This document shows, piece after piece, positions 53,310 through 63,275 of a stretch of DNA of 64,000 nt. Location: NCBI GenBank assembly GCA_965262505.1, contig CBDHFM010000030.1:1550001-1614000 (forward strand), read 5' to 3'. This stretch comes from JACPPO01 sp965262505 (lineage in GTDB: Bacteria > Acidobacteriota > Vicinamibacteria > Vicinamibacterales > UBA2999). The notes below the pieces were generated by a model. The model was not told where the DNA came from. It saw only the letters and a program-made list of their open reading frames with translations, and ran no database searches. The first letter of the stretch is position 1; every line of letters starts with the position of its first letter. The position numbers and the translations under genes were made by a program.

Positions 53310-54245
53310 CTAGCCGGAAGACGGCTGGCGCGTGCCGCCCATCCAGGACCGCGCCGCCTCCTGATTGAGGCCGAAGAGGCTCCGCACGTGCAGGTCCTGC
53401 TGAGGAAACGGAATCTCGATACCGTACCGCTCGAACGCGCTGTGCAGCTCCCAGAGGTAGTCGGCCGGAACGACGAACGGCTTCTTGACCGCTAGCGGGG
53501 TGAGCCACACGACCAACTCGAAGTCGAGGCTCGAGTCGCCGAACCGGACCAGCCACACCTGCGGCTCCCGGCCCGGAACCTCCTTCAACGTGTGAACCGT
53601 CCGCTCCGCCGCCTCGAGCGCCGCCGTGCGCACGGTCTCCTTGTTGCTCCCGTACGCCACGCCGAACGGAACGTGGATCCGGCGGTACGCCTCATCCAGG
53701 GTCCAGTTGACGACGCGACCGCCCACGAACTCGGAGTTGGGCACAAGGATGTCGATGTTGTCGTTGGTCGTGATCCGCGTCGCCCGCATCCGGACCTCGC
53801 GCACCTCTCCAGCCACTCCCGACTCGAGTTCGATGAAATCGCCCACCCGCAGGTGGCGTTCGAAGAGGATCACGAGGCCCGCGATGAAGTTCGCGACCGT
53901 GTTCTGGAGACCGAACCCGATGCCAACGCCGAGGGCGCCGAGCAGGACCGCGAGGTTGGTGAAATCGACGCCGATCGTGGTCAGGCCGACAACAAAGCCA
54001 AGCGTGAGCAGCGTGTAGTGTGCGACCCGGCCCAGCGCGTAGAGCGACGAGTGCTCCATGCCGGGCCATCGCGTCGTCACCCGGCCCAGCGCGACTCGGA
54101 CCGCGCGCGACGCGATCACGGCCAGCGTCACCGCGATCACGACACGGATCAGGCCGAGCGCCGTGACCGGCACGTCGCCGATCGAGAACAGCTCGGCGCC
54201 AAGGATACCGATCAGGACCGACCAGACCGCGGCAAGAGTCGCCAT
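53310..54245 (-). CDS. MscS-family mechanosensitive channel
   Basis: A 311-residue channel. Three N-terminal helices are followed by the pore-lining helix NLAVLLGALGVGIGFGLQNT (Gly/Ala-rich packing) and VANFIAGLVILFERHLRVGD. The cytoplasmic beta domain (GEVREVRMRATRITTNDNID, VPNSEFVGGRVVNWT) and alpha/beta domain complete the MscS architecture. It releases solutes on osmotic downshift. It lies 73 bp after tyrA in the same direction and may be read through from the aromatic operon; it is convergent with the broken PilZ gene. Confidence 0.92.
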   Translation of the reverse strand: MATLAAVWSVLIGILGAELFSIGDVPVTALGLIRVVIAVTLAVIASRAVRVALGRVTTRWPGMEHSSLYALGRVAHYTLLTLGFVVGLTTIGVDFTNLAVLLGALGVGIGFGLQNTVANFIAGLVILFERHLRVGDFIELESGVAGEVREVRMRATRITTNDNIDILVPNSEFVGGRVVNWTLDEAYRRIHVPFGVAYGSNKETVRTAALEAAERTVHTLKEVPGREPQVWLVRFGDSSLDFELVVWLTPLAVKKPFVVPADYLWELHSAFERYGIEIPFPQQDLHVRSLFGLNQEAARSWMGGTRQPSSG

Positions 54246-54318
54246 CGACGCGGTCAGTATAGTCGCTTCCCGCGCACGCGAGGGCGGCTGCCCGGGCTGA
54301 GGCGCCCGCTACGAACGG

Positions 54319-55185
54319 TCAGTCCCTGCCCTTCATCAGCTCCGCACGCCACCGCGCCGCGTCATCGAAGACGGCGTCAATCATCTCGGCGCGCTGCAGG
54401 TCGCTCCGCATCTCCGACAAGCGCTCGATCAGCAGGTCGAGCGCCGTCCTGATCTCGTCCGCGTTGGTCACGCAGATATCCCGCCAGACGTCGGCCGGAC
54501 TGGACGCGAGGCGCGTGGTGTCGACCAGCCCCTGTCCCGCCATCCGCAATCCGCTGGCGGTCGCCGCCCTACCAACCACCTCCATCAGCGCGGTGGTCGC
54601 CAACTGCGGGAGGTGGCTGATCAGCGCCATCAACCGGTCGTGCTCGGACGCCGGCATCGTCATGGGCAGCGCCCCGAGGCCGGTGACGAACGCGGTCAGG
54701 CGGCGTACGGCGTCGGCAGGCGTGGCGTCCTGAGGCGTAAAGATCCAGGGCCGGCGCGCGAACAGGCTCGCCGTGGCGAATTCGAACCCGCCGCGCGCGC
54801 CGCCGCCAAGCGGATGACCGCCGACGAACGTGATCGGCTGGGAGAGCGCCGCCGCGGCGTCGACGATCGTGCGCTTGGTTCCCCCGACGTCGGTAATCAC
54901 GGCGGACGGGGAGGCATGGACGACCACCCGGCGAAGCAGGGTGATGTTCTGGCGCACGGGCGCGGCCAGCACGATGAGATCGGCATCGGCGACGGAGGCC
55001 AGGTCGTCAGCCGCCGCGTCGATGGCACGCCTCGACAACGCCTCGCGAACGACCGGTTCCCGATCGACGGCAATCACGCGGGTCGACGGCCACGCGCGAC
55101 GAGCCCCAAACGCAATCGACCCGCCGACCAGTCCGAGGCCGACAATCGCGATCCTCGGGAAGACGGGGGAATCCGGTGAGGGCAT
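54319..55185 (-). CDS. tyrA: Prephenate (arogenate) dehydrogenase
   Basis: A 288-residue enzyme of tyrosine synthesis. Rossmann motif VGLGLVGGSIAFGA, then VLAAPVRQNI, SAVITDVGGTKRTI and FVGGHPLGGG with the catalytic His, and a C-terminal helical dimerisation domain (HLPQLATTALMEVVG). It oxidatively decarboxylates prephenate to 4-hydroxyphenylpyruvate. Last member of the aro/trp operon. ATG 55185 was chosen because upstream residues derive from a CCCAAA-type repeat (55186-55257). Confidence 0.93.
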   Translation of the reverse strand: MPSPDSPVFPRIAIVGLGLVGGSIAFGARRAWPSTRVIAVDREPVVREALSRRAIDAAADDLASVADADLIVLAAPVRQNITLLRRVVVHASPSAVITDVGGTKRTIVDAAAALSQPITFVGGHPLGGGARGGFEFATASLFARRPWIFTPQDATPADAVRRLTAFVTGLGALPMTMPASEHDRLMALISHLPQLATTALMEVVGRAATASGLRMAGQGLVDTTRLASSPADVWRDICVTNADEIRTALDLLIERLSEMRSDLQRAEMIDAVFDDAARWRAELMKGRD

Positions 55186-55257
55186 CGTCAAATCCCAAGA
55201 CCCAAAACCCAAACCCCAAACCCACGTTGGGACTTGGTCATTGGGATTTGGAATTTC
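55186..55257. repeat. Degenerate CCCAAA-type repeat tract
   Basis: The aroF-tyrA gap is made of imperfect repeats of CCCAAA/CCCAAG (CCCAAGACCCAAAACCCAAA and related), then an inverted TTGGGATTTGG. It resembles telomere-like interspersed tracts seen in some high-GC genomes. No gene. Confidence 0.6.
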
Positions 55258-56304
55258 CTACCTGACCCGCCCACGGCGAGCGACCGCCTCGAGACAGATA
55301 CTGCGGCCGATCGCCGGAGCGATGATCCGCAGTTCCGCCATCAGGCGGTCGAACTGCTCCGGGAACATCGACTGCGCCCCGTCGCTCCAGGCGTGATCCG
55401 GGTCGTTGTGCACCTCGATGAGGAGGCCGTCGGCGCCCGCCGCGACCGAGGCGCGCGCGAGCTGCGCCACCATGTCGCGCCGCCCGGCGCCGTGGCTGGG
55501 GTCGGCCACCACGGGCAGGTGGCTGAGCTTCTGAACGACCGGAATTGCCGAAATGTCGAACGTGTTCCGCGTCGCGGTCTCGAACGTGCGGATGCCGCGC
55601 TCGCACAGGATGACGTCATTGTTGCCACCAGCCAGGATGTACTCCGCCGACAGCAGCCACTCCTCGATGGTGGCCGAGATGCCGCGCTTGAGGAGCACGG
55701 GCTTACGCGCATGACCCAACTCGCGGATCAGCGTGTAGTTCTGCATGTTGCGAGCGCCGACCTGGAAGATGTCGCAGTACTTGGCGATGAGATCGATCTG
55801 GCTGACGTCCATGACCTCGGTGATCAGCTTGAGATTGTGCGTGTCGGCCGACTGTCGCAACATCCGGAGCCCGGCCTCACCGTGACCCTGGAAGCTGTAC
55901 GGGGAACTGCGCGGCTTGAACGCGCCGCCCCGCAGGATCTTGGCGCCGGCGCGCTTGACGGCCGCCGCCGACGCATCGCACTGCTCCTCGGTCTCCGCCG
56001 TACAGGGCCCAGCCATGACGATGACTTCATCGCCGCCTATCCGCACGTCATCGATCGTGACGATCGTCTCCTCGGGCCGGTAGCTGCGGCTCGCCCGCTT
56101 GTACGGCTCGGTGATGCGCATGACCTCGTGGACGCCATCGAGAATCTCGATGGTCTCCTTCTCCACCTCGCCGGCCCCGACCACCCCGAGCACCGTCCGC
56201 GTCGCGCCGGACGACCGGTGCACGTCCATCCCCAACTCAATGAGCCGGGCGATGACGGAGTCCACCTGCGCCTCGGACGCCCGCTCCTTCATTACAACGA
56301 TCAT
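55258..56304 (-). CDS. aroF: DAHP synthase (AroF/AroAbeta type)
   Basis: A 348-residue first enzyme of the shikimate pathway. An N-terminal ferredoxin-like regulatory domain (1-70; MIVVMKERASEAQVDSVIAR) precedes the TIM barrel: VIVMAGPCTAETEEQCD (metal Cys), GGAFKPRSSPYSFQGHG, QVGARNMQN, GISATIEEWLLSAEYI and PVVADPSHGAGRRD (metal His). It condenses PEP with erythrose 4-phosphate. The N-terminal domain typically mediates feedback inhibition by tyrosine or prephenate. Confidence 0.96.
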   Translation of the reverse strand: MIVVMKERASEAQVDSVIARLIELGMDVHRSSGATRTVLGVVGAGEVEKETIEILDGVHEVMRITEPYKRASRSYRPEETIVTIDDVRIGGDEVIVMAGPCTAETEEQCDASAAAVKRAGAKILRGGAFKPRSSPYSFQGHGEAGLRMLRQSADTHNLKLITEVMDVSQIDLIAKYCDIFQVGARNMQNYTLIRELGHARKPVLLKRGISATIEEWLLSAEYILAGGNNDVILCERGIRTFETATRNTFDISAIPVVQKLSHLPVVADPSHGAGRRDMVAQLARASVAAGADGLLIEVHNDPDHAWSDGAQSMFPEQFDRLMAELRIIAPAIGRSICLEAVARRGRVR

Positions 56305-56335
56305 GACGTTAACTCTCCGCTCTTTCTGTGTCCGC

Positions 56336-56656
56336 TCATTGCTCGATGGACGGGCCGGCCCCGCCTCCGTGCCCGCTGGCGCGTTCCGCCCGCCGCGCCT
56401 CGTCGATGATCCGCTCGAAGATCCGGACGACCGCCTCGGTCGTCAGCGGACCGGCCAGTTCGGTCGCCGCCGCTCTCACCTTGTTCAGCACCTGCGCTTC
56501 GCGCTCGGGCTGGTACACCGGCAACCCGGCCTCGTGTTTCAGCCGGCCGACCTCCACCGCGCACGCCACCCGCACGTTCAGCAAACGCAGGAGCTGGTCG
56601 TCGACGTCGTCGATCCGGCCGCGCAGCTCTTCGATGTTCGTCAGGACTTCAGCCAC
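56336..56656 (-). CDS. aroQ: Chorismate mutase (AroQ class)
   Basis: A 106-residue all-helical AroQ-type mutase: LTNIEELRGRIDDVDDQLLR (first Arg), VEVGRLKHEAGLPVYQPERE (Lys and Arg of the active site) and a C-terminal helix FERIIDEARRAERASG. It converts chorismate to prephenate, which the downstream tyrA product uses. GTG 56656 starts inside trpA with a 16-bp overlap. The tail (GHGGGAGPSIEQ) is longer than usual. Confidence 0.9.
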   Translation of the reverse strand: MAEVLTNIEELRGRIDDVDDQLLRLLNVRVACAVEVGRLKHEAGLPVYQPEREAQVLNKVRAAATELAGPLTTEAVVRIFERIIDEARRAERASGHGGGAGPSIEQ

Positions 56657-57429
56657 CGCACATACTCCTCTACCCGTGAATCGAGATCGTGTGACGCGCC
56701 CGCGTCCGCGATGACGCTGACCAGCGCGCTGCCGACCACCGCGGCATCCGCCCACCGTCCCACTTCGCGCACCTGTTCCGGCTTCGAGATGCCAAATCCG
56801 AGGGCGATGGGCAGGGGGCTGACAGCCCGGATCCGTCGGACCATCTCCTCCGCGCCATCCGCAAGGTCGTCGCGGGCTCCGGTTACACCGAGCCGCGAGA
56901 TTGCGTACAGAAAGCCGCTGCCGAGGGACCCGGCCCGCCGCAGACGATCGTCGGTCGTCGTCGGGCTAAGCAGGAGAATTGTATCAATCCCCCTCGACGC
57001 CAGGAGCGCGCGGAACTGGTCCGCCTCCTCGATCGGCAGGTCCAGGACCAGCACGCCGTCGACACCGGCGTCCCGTGCCAGCTCGGCAAAGCGCTCCGCG
57101 CCCAGCCGGAGAATCGGATTCGCGTAGCTGAACAAGACTATCGGCGCATGCAGGTCCGCCCGTGAGCGGCGAATCATGTCGAGCACAGCCGCCAGCGTCG
57201 TGCCCGACGCCAGCGCGCGTTCGGTGGCACGCTGGATGACCGGGCCGTCCGCCAGAGGGTCCGAGAACGGGACGCCAACCTCCAGCACGTCGGCCCCGGC
57301 GCGGTCGAGGGCGCGCAGGATGCCTTCGGTCCGCGGCAGGTCCGGGTCACCCGCGGTCACATAGGTCACGAGGCCCGGACCGCTCCCGGCGGCCCGGATG
57401 CGATCGAAGGCTGAGACAAGGCGGTTCAT
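56641..57429 (-). CDS. trpA: Tryptophan synthase alpha subunit
   Basis: A 262-residue TIM barrel. Catalytic Glu and Asp in ADVLEVGVPFSDPLADGPVI; substrate-phosphate loops GVTGARDDL and LGFGISKPEQV. It cleaves indoleglycerol phosphate to indole, which is channelled to TrpB. Overlaps trpB by ATGA (57426-57429). Confidence 0.97.
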   Translation of the reverse strand: MNRLVSAFDRIRAAGSGPGLVTYVTAGDPDLPRTEGILRALDRAGADVLEVGVPFSDPLADGPVIQRATERALASGTTLAAVLDMIRRSRADLHAPIVLFSYANPILRLGAERFAELARDAGVDGVLVLDLPIEEADQFRALLASRGIDTILLLSPTTTDDRLRRAGSLGSGFLYAISRLGVTGARDDLADGAEEMVRRIRAVSPLPIALGFGISKPEQVREVGRWADAAVVGSALVSVIADAGASHDLDSRVEEYVRWLKS

Positions 57430-58703
57430 CGAAGCGCCTCGACAACGCTCTGGACGTCCTTGTCACCCCGTCCGGAGAGGTTGACCAAGATGACGGTCCC
57501 GTCCGCGACGTCCGGCACCAGCTTCATCGTGTACGCAATCGCATGCGCCGACTCGAGCGCGGGGAGGATGCCCTCGAGCCGCGCGAGCGTCTGAAACCCG
57601 TCCAGCGCGTCGGCGTCGGAGACGTGCGCGTACTCCGCGCGCCCGAGGTCGCGCAACCAGGCATGTTCGGGCCCGATGGCCGCGTAGTCGAGGCCGGCCG
57701 AAATGGAGTGCGTCGGCTCGATGTTACCCGCCTCGTCCTGGAGGATAAAGGTCCGGGTGCCCTGGAGCACCCCAGTACTGCCGCCGGCAAAGCGGGCCGC
57801 GTGGCGGCCGGGTTCGATCCGCTCACCGCCCGCCTCCACGCCGATGAGGCGCACCTCCGTGTCGTCCAGAAAACCGTCAAAGATACCCATGGCGTTACTG
57901 CCGCCGCCGACGCACGCCACGACGATGTCCGGGAGGCGTCCGACCTGGTCGAGCACCTGGCGCCGCGCTTCGCGCCCGATGACCGACTGAAACTCGCGCA
58001 CCATGAGCGGATAGGGGTGCGGCCCGAGCACCGATCCGAGCAGGTAATAGGTGTCGGTGACGTTGGCTACCCAGTCGCGCATCGCCTCGTTGATCGCGTC
58101 CTTCAGCGTGCGACTGCCGGCATCCACCTGCCGCACCTCCGAGCCGAGCAGCCGCATGCGGACGACGTTCAACGCCTGGCGTCGCATGTCCTCGGCACCC
58201 ATGTAAATGCAGCAGTCGAGCCCCAGCAGCGCACAGGCGGTCGCCGTCGCCACGCCGTGCTGACCCGCGCCGGTCTCGGCAACGATGCGCCGCTTGCCCA
58301 TGCGTCTGGCGAGCAGCGCCTGCCCGAGCGCGTTGTTGATCTTGTGGGCACCCGTATGCGCGAGGTCTTCCCGCTTGAGCAGAATGCGCACGCCACGCGA
58401 AGACTCGTGCAGGGACCCACTGTCAGGCGTGCCCCCGCCGAGGGCGGCCGCCAGCCGGCGCGTCTCGTACAGCGGCGTCGGGCGGCCCACATAGTGCGTC
58501 AACAGGCCATCGAGTTCGTCCCGAAAGGCCGCATCATCGCGAGCCGCGAAGTACCCCGCGGTGAGCTCCTCGATAGGCGCGACGAGCGTTTCTGGCACAA
58601 AGCGCCCACCGTAGGCACCGAAGTAGCCACGGGCATCCGGGTCCCGCCTCCCGAACGCCGGCCGTTCCGCGTCTGCCGACTTAGCCCTTTTCAAATGCTT
58701 CAA
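57426..58703 (-). CDS. trpB: Tryptophan synthase beta subunit
   Basis: A 425-residue PLP enzyme. The Schiff-base lysine is in LAHTGAHKINNALGQALLAR. Also seen: VAETGAGQHGVATATACALL, the phosphate loop CVGGGSNAMGIF, and SAGLDYAAIGPEHAWL. It joins indole and serine. The first ~25 residues (KHLKRAKSADAERPAFG) are a non-conserved extension. It overlaps trpF by 23 bp. Confidence 0.97.
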   Translation of the reverse strand: MKHLKRAKSADAERPAFGRRDPDARGYFGAYGGRFVPETLVAPIEELTAGYFAARDDAAFRDELDGLLTHYVGRPTPLYETRRLAAALGGGTPDSGSLHESSRGVRILLKREDLAHTGAHKINNALGQALLARRMGKRRIVAETGAGQHGVATATACALLGLDCCIYMGAEDMRRQALNVVRMRLLGSEVRQVDAGSRTLKDAINEAMRDWVANVTDTYYLLGSVLGPHPYPLMVREFQSVIGREARRQVLDQVGRLPDIVVACVGGGSNAMGIFDGFLDDTEVRLIGVEAGGERIEPGRHAARFAGGSTGVLQGTRTFILQDEAGNIEPTHSISAGLDYAAIGPEHAWLRDLGRAEYAHVSDADALDGFQTLARLEGILPALESAHAIAYTMKLVPDVADGTVILVNLSGRGDKDVQSVVEALR

Positions 58704-59307
58704 ATGCGCTCCGTGCGCTTGCCAGAAAGCGCGCTACTTTGTCTGCGTTCTTCACACCTGGCGCGTCTTCCACGCCTGATGACACGTCGACGCCGAACGG
58801 CCGCACCGTGCCGATCGCGTCGGCCACGTTGTCCGGCGTCAATCCGCCGGCCAGCACGATGCGCCGGCCGCGCGCCGCCGCTGCCGCCTGCTCCCAGTTC
58901 ACAGTCTTCCCCGTGCCCCCGCGCCGTACAGGGTCCGCCGTGTCCATGAGAAAGGTTGTCTCCGGCGGCCAGGTGGCGGACGCCTGCGCCACCTGACCCA
59001 CTGTGACAGCCCGCATCACCGGCCAGTCGAGCGCGTCCGCGTACGCGGGCGCTTCGTCCCCATGCAGCTGGATCGTGCTGATTCCTGACTGTGCGGCCAC
59101 GGCTTTGATCCCTTCCACCGTCTCGTTCACGAACACACCGACCGCGCCGACGCCCGGCGGGAGCGCCGCAACGATCGCCGCGGCCCGCTCCGGGCTGATG
59201 TGCCTGGGGCTCCGCGGCCAGAACACGAAGCCGAGCGCACTGGCACCATGCTCGACGGCATGGAGCGCATCAGACAACCGTGTGATGCCGCAAATCTTCA
59301 AAAACAT
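58681..59307 (-). CDS. trpF: Phosphoribosylanthranilate isomerase
   Basis: A 208-residue TIM barrel. The catalytic Cys is in MFLKICGITRLSDAL, the catalytic Asp in GVDVSSGVEDAPG. Also seen: GFVFWPRSPRHISPE. ATG 59307 begins the conserved sequence; the frame upstream to 59373 is translated from a REPIN-like repeat and is not part of the protein. Its leader is thus the repeat region between trpC and trpF. Confidence 0.95.
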   Translation of the reverse strand: MFLKICGITRLSDALHAVEHGASALGFVFWPRSPRHISPERAAAIVAALPPGVGAVGVFVNETVEGIKAVAAQSGISTIQLHGDEAPAYADALDWPVMRAVTVGQVAQASATWPPETTFLMDTADPVRRGGTGKTVNWEQAAAAARGRRIVLAGGLTPDNVADAIGTVRPFGVDVSSGVEDAPGVKNADKVARFLASARSAFEAFEKG

Positions 59308-59335
59308 TGAACATTCAGGTTCCCGCCATTCCGAG

Positions 59336-59404
59336 GTCCGGCTAAAGCCGGACACTACGTACGTCATATGCACCTTCGCGCGTAGTGTCCGCCTTCAGGC
59401 GGAC
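59336..59404. repeat. REPIN-like repeat between trpC and trpF
   Basis: Hairpin GTCCGGCTAAAGCCGGAC (59336-59353) and inverted hairpin GTCCGCCTTCAGGCGGAC (59387-59404), joined by ACTACGTACG and CGCGCGTAGTG. Same family as the kinase insertion at 39485-39557. Its second hairpin contains the trpC stop codon. Confidence 0.8.
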
Positions 59405-60198
59405 CCGAACGCGATCAACTCCCCAATCGCCCGCGCCGGATCGGGATCGGTCATGAACCGCTCGCCGATCAGGAACGCGCGGTATCCAGCCGCCGCGAGA
59501 CGTTCAAGATCGGCGCGCGAGTGCAGGCCGCTCTCGCTGACCGCGACGACCCCGCTCGGCACCCTGGCGGCGAGCCGATACGAACCGTCAACGTCCACCC
59601 GCAGCGTGCGCAAGTTGCGGTTGTTCACGCCAATGACACGCGCGCCGCTGTCAACGGCACGCGTCAACTCCTCCTGGTCGTGCACCTCGACGAGCGCCGC
59701 AAGGCCAAGCTCCCATGCGCGGGCCTGCAGGCGGACCAGGGCGGCCTGTTCGAGCGCGGCCACGATCAGCAGGATCGCGTCGGCGCCGCAGGCGCGCGCC
59801 TCGAACAGCTGGTAGTCGTCGACGATAAAGTCCTTGCGCAGCAGCGGGAGCGACACGGCATGCCGGACCGCCATCAGGTGTTCGAGCGCCCCGTCGAAAA
59901 ACGTCGGTTCCGTCAGCACCGAAATCGCCACCGCGCCGCCGCGCTCGTAGCGCCGCGCGATCACCGCGGGGTCGTATTCCGCCGCGAGCACACCCTTCGA
60001 CGGCGACCGCCGCTTGCATTCGGCGATGACGTTCACGCGTCCCGCCGCTCCGAGCTCTTGCTCGAACCTGGCACCGGCCGGCGATGCGGCCGCGGCCCGC
60101 TTCTCCAGCGCCACCGCCGATTCGCGGCCGCGCCTCACCTCGATGAGGCGCTCGGTGGCCGCGACAATCGCCCGCAGCAGGTCGGGCGCAGCAGTCAT
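59395..60198 (-). CDS. trpC: Indole-3-glycerol phosphate synthase
   Basis: A 267-residue TIM barrel. Catalytic residues in VIAECKRRSPSKGVL (Lys), VLTEPTFFDG, LLRKDFIVDDYQ, EVHDQEELTRA, VIGVNNRNLRTL and VSESGLHSRADL. It closes the indole ring. The last residues (FGSA-stop) are encoded in the REPIN-like repeat, so the original C-terminus may have been altered. Overlaps trpD by ATGA. Confidence 0.96.
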   Translation of the reverse strand: MTAAPDLLRAIVAATERLIEVRRGRESAVALEKRAAAASPAGARFEQELGAAGRVNVIAECKRRSPSKGVLAAEYDPAVIARRYERGGAVAISVLTEPTFFDGALEHLMAVRHAVSLPLLRKDFIVDDYQLFEARACGADAILLIVAALEQAALVRLQARAWELGLAALVEVHDQEELTRAVDSGARVIGVNNRNLRTLRVDVDGSYRLAARVPSGVVAVSESGLHSRADLERLAAAGYRAFLIGERFMTDPDPARAIGELIAFGSA

Positions 60199-61216
60199 CC
60201 GGTCGCCTCCCCGTGGGAGCCCCGCACCACCCGGTCGAGCGTCGCCTCCGCGGCGCCGGTGTCGATCGCCTCCGCGGCACGGGCGATGCCGTCGCGCACG
60301 CTGGCCGTCCGGCCCGCCACGAACAGCGCGACGCCGGCATTGAGCAGCACAACGTCCCTGGGAGCGCCGCGCTCGCCGCCGAGAATCTCCCGCACGACGG
60401 CCGCATTCCGCGCGGCATCCCCGCCCTGAAGATCGGCCGGCACTGCCTTCGGGATCCCGAAATCCGCCGGGTGGATGTAGAAGGTGTGCACCGCGCCGGC
60501 GCGGCACTCCGACACTTTCGTATAGCCGGTCGTTGAGATCTCATCGATGCCATCGGCCCCATGGACCACCCAGGCACGATCCGACCCCAGCATCAGCAGC
60601 GAGCGGGCCAGCACATCGGTGAGCTCCGCGCGAGGAACACCGACAATCTGCCGCCGGGCGCCAGCAGGGTTGGTCAGCGGCCCCAGCAGGTTGAACACCG
60701 TGCGGATGCCGAGCTCGCGCCGCGTCTGGGCCGCGTGCTTCATCGACGGATGGAACGTCGGCGCGAAGAAGAACGCGATGCCGGCGTCGTTCAGGGTTCG
60801 CTCCACCACCGCCGGCGGCGCCGCGATGTTCACGCCGAGCTGTTCGAACAGGTCGGCGCTGCCGCAGCGGCTCGACACGGATCGGTTCCCATGCTTGGCG
60901 ACCTTCACGCCGGCAGCCGCCACGACGAGCGCCGCCGCGGACGAGATATTGAACGTGCCGGACCGATCGCCACCAGTCCCGCACGTGTCGAACACATCAC
61001 CGGCCGGCGCTCCCAGCGGCACCGCATTCGCCCGCATCGTCTGTGCGAAGCCCACGATTTCAGCGGGCCGTTCACCTTTCATCGCGAGCGCCGAGAGCAG
61101 CGCCGCGAGCGATGCCGCGGACACGCGCCCCTCCATCACCTCGCGCATGGCGGCCGCCGCCTCATCCGCGGTGAGATCCTCATGACGCATGACCTTCTCG
61201 AGCAGTGGCGTGAGCA

Positions 61217-61220
<4 letters not shown>
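60195..61220 (-). CDS. trpD: Anthranilate phosphoribosyltransferase
   Basis: A 341-residue enzyme. PRPP-binding DTCGTGGDRSGTFNISSAAA, KHGNRSVSSRCGSADLFEQL, and the anthranilate site FFFAPTFHPSMKHAAQTRRE; also VHGADGIDEISTT. The N-terminal helical domain (HEDLTADEAAAAMREVMEG) is complete. Overlaps trpG and trpC by 4 bp each. Confidence 0.97.
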
Positions 61221-61783
<563 letters not shown>

Positions 61784-61786
61784 GGG

Positions 61787-63253
61787 CTACAGCCCGCGCT
61801 GGGCCAGTTCCAGCGCCCGAATGACCGCGCGCGCCTTGTCGCGCGTCTCCGCGTACTCCGCCGCCGGGTCCGAATCCGCCACGATCCCCGCACCGGCCTG
61901 CACGTACGCGCGGCCGCGCTCGATGACCACCGTGCGAATCGTGATGCAGAAATCGAGGTTGCCGGCGAAATCCAGATAGCCGATCGCGCCTGCGTACACG
62001 CCGCGCCGTCGGTTCTCGAGCTCGGCGATGATCTCCATCGCACGCACTTTCGGCGCGCCCGATACGGTGCCGGCGGGAAAGCACGCCACCAGCGCATCGA
62101 GCCGGTCGTGCTCGTCCGAGAGTTGCCCTTCGACGATCGACACCAGGTGCATGACGTGGGAGTACCGCTCGATCGTCATGTACCTCGGCACCTTCACCGT
62201 CCCATACGTGGAAACGCGGCCAAGGTCGTTGCGGCCGAGATCGACGAGCATGACGTGCTCGGCGCGCTCCTTCTCGCTGCGCGTCAACTCGCCCGCCAGG
62301 CGCAGATCCTCTTCCTCCGTCTGGCCGCGCGGGCGCGTGCCGGCAATCGGATGCGTCTGCAGCGACTGCCCCTCCACCCGCACCAGCATTTCAGGTGACG
62401 ACCCGACAATGCTCCGGCCGCCCATCCGGAGGAAGTACATGTACGGCGACGGGTTCACATGACGGAGCGCGCGGTACGCCACGAACGGATCGGCGTCGAA
62501 CCGTGTCTCGAAACGCTGCGACAGGACGACCTGATAGACGTCGCCGGCGGCAATGTACTCCTTGGCGGTGCGAACCCCCTCCTTGAACTCGTCGCGTGTG
62601 ACATTGGACGTGATCTCGATCGCTCCAGCCTGCGCCGAAGCGGTTCTCGAGAGCGTCCGATCCAGCTCACGCTCGACGAACTCGATCTTCGCGCGCGCGA
62701 ACTGGTAGAGCGACTCCAGATCCTGATCACCCGTGATGCGCGCGTTGGCCACGATCAGGATCTGATGCCGCACGTGGTCGAAGGCAAGCACGGTGTCGAA
62801 CAGCATGAAGCAGGCGTCATCCTCGACCTCGTCTGTCGGCTGCAATGTCACCGCCTCGAACCATGCCGCGGCGTCGTAGCCGAGATATCCCACCGCGCCC
62901 CCGGTAAAGCGCGGCAACCCCGGCACGAAAGGCGAACGGAACTCGGCCATCAACGCGCGGAGCGCCTCCACGAACGGCTGGTCGGACTCGGACGTCTCGC
63001 CGGCGCGATCGACGATCGTCTTGCCGCCGCGCGACCGCGCGATCAGGGACGGGTCCTTGCCGAGAAACGTATAGCGCCCGACCTGCTCGCCTCCCTCGAC
63101 CGATTCAAGCAGGAAGGCGTAGTCGGAGTGCTCCGCGATCTTCATGAAGGCAGAGACGGGCGTCAGGAGGTCCGCGACGATCTCCTTGTAGACCGGCACG
63201 AACGTGCCGCGCGCGGCGAGCTCTTGAAACTGCTCGAACGTGGTGATGTGCAT
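61787..63253 (-). CDS. trpE: Anthranilate synthase component I
   Basis: A 488-residue chorismate-utilising enzyme. N-terminal feedback element FLLESVEGGEQVGRYTFLG (LLES motif, tryptophan binding) and the catalytic part with NPSPYMYFLRMGGRSIVGSS, HPIAGTRPRGQTEEEDLRLA, EHVMLVDLGRNDLGRVS and FPAGTVSGAPKVRAMEII. ATG 63253 gives the family start; the frame upstream is made of 15-bp repeats. No leader peptide or attenuator is seen before it, consistent with being internal in an operon behind aroE. Confidence 0.97.
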   Translation of the reverse strand: MHITTFEQFQELAARGTFVPVYKEIVADLLTPVSAFMKIAEHSDYAFLLESVEGGEQVGRYTFLGKDPSLIARSRGGKTIVDRAGETSESDQPFVEALRALMAEFRSPFVPGLPRFTGGAVGYLGYDAAAWFEAVTLQPTDEVEDDACFMLFDTVLAFDHVRHQILIVANARITGDQDLESLYQFARAKIEFVERELDRTLSRTASAQAGAIEITSNVTRDEFKEGVRTAKEYIAAGDVYQVVLSQRFETRFDADPFVAYRALRHVNPSPYMYFLRMGGRSIVGSSPEMLVRVEGQSLQTHPIAGTRPRGQTEEEDLRLAGELTRSEKERAEHVMLVDLGRNDLGRVSTYGTVKVPRYMTIERYSHVMHLVSIVEGQLSDEHDRLDALVACFPAGTVSGAPKVRAMEIIAELENRRRGVYAGAIGYLDFAGNLDFCITIRTVVIERGRAYVQAGAGIVADSDPAAEYAETRDKARAVIRALELAQRGL

Positions 63254-63275
63254 CAGACGATTCCCGCCATCCCGG

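Noticed and set aside
59308..59373. An N-terminal extension of trpF
   Set aside because: It is the translation of the REPIN-like repeat; conserved TrpF sequence begins at the ATG at 59307.
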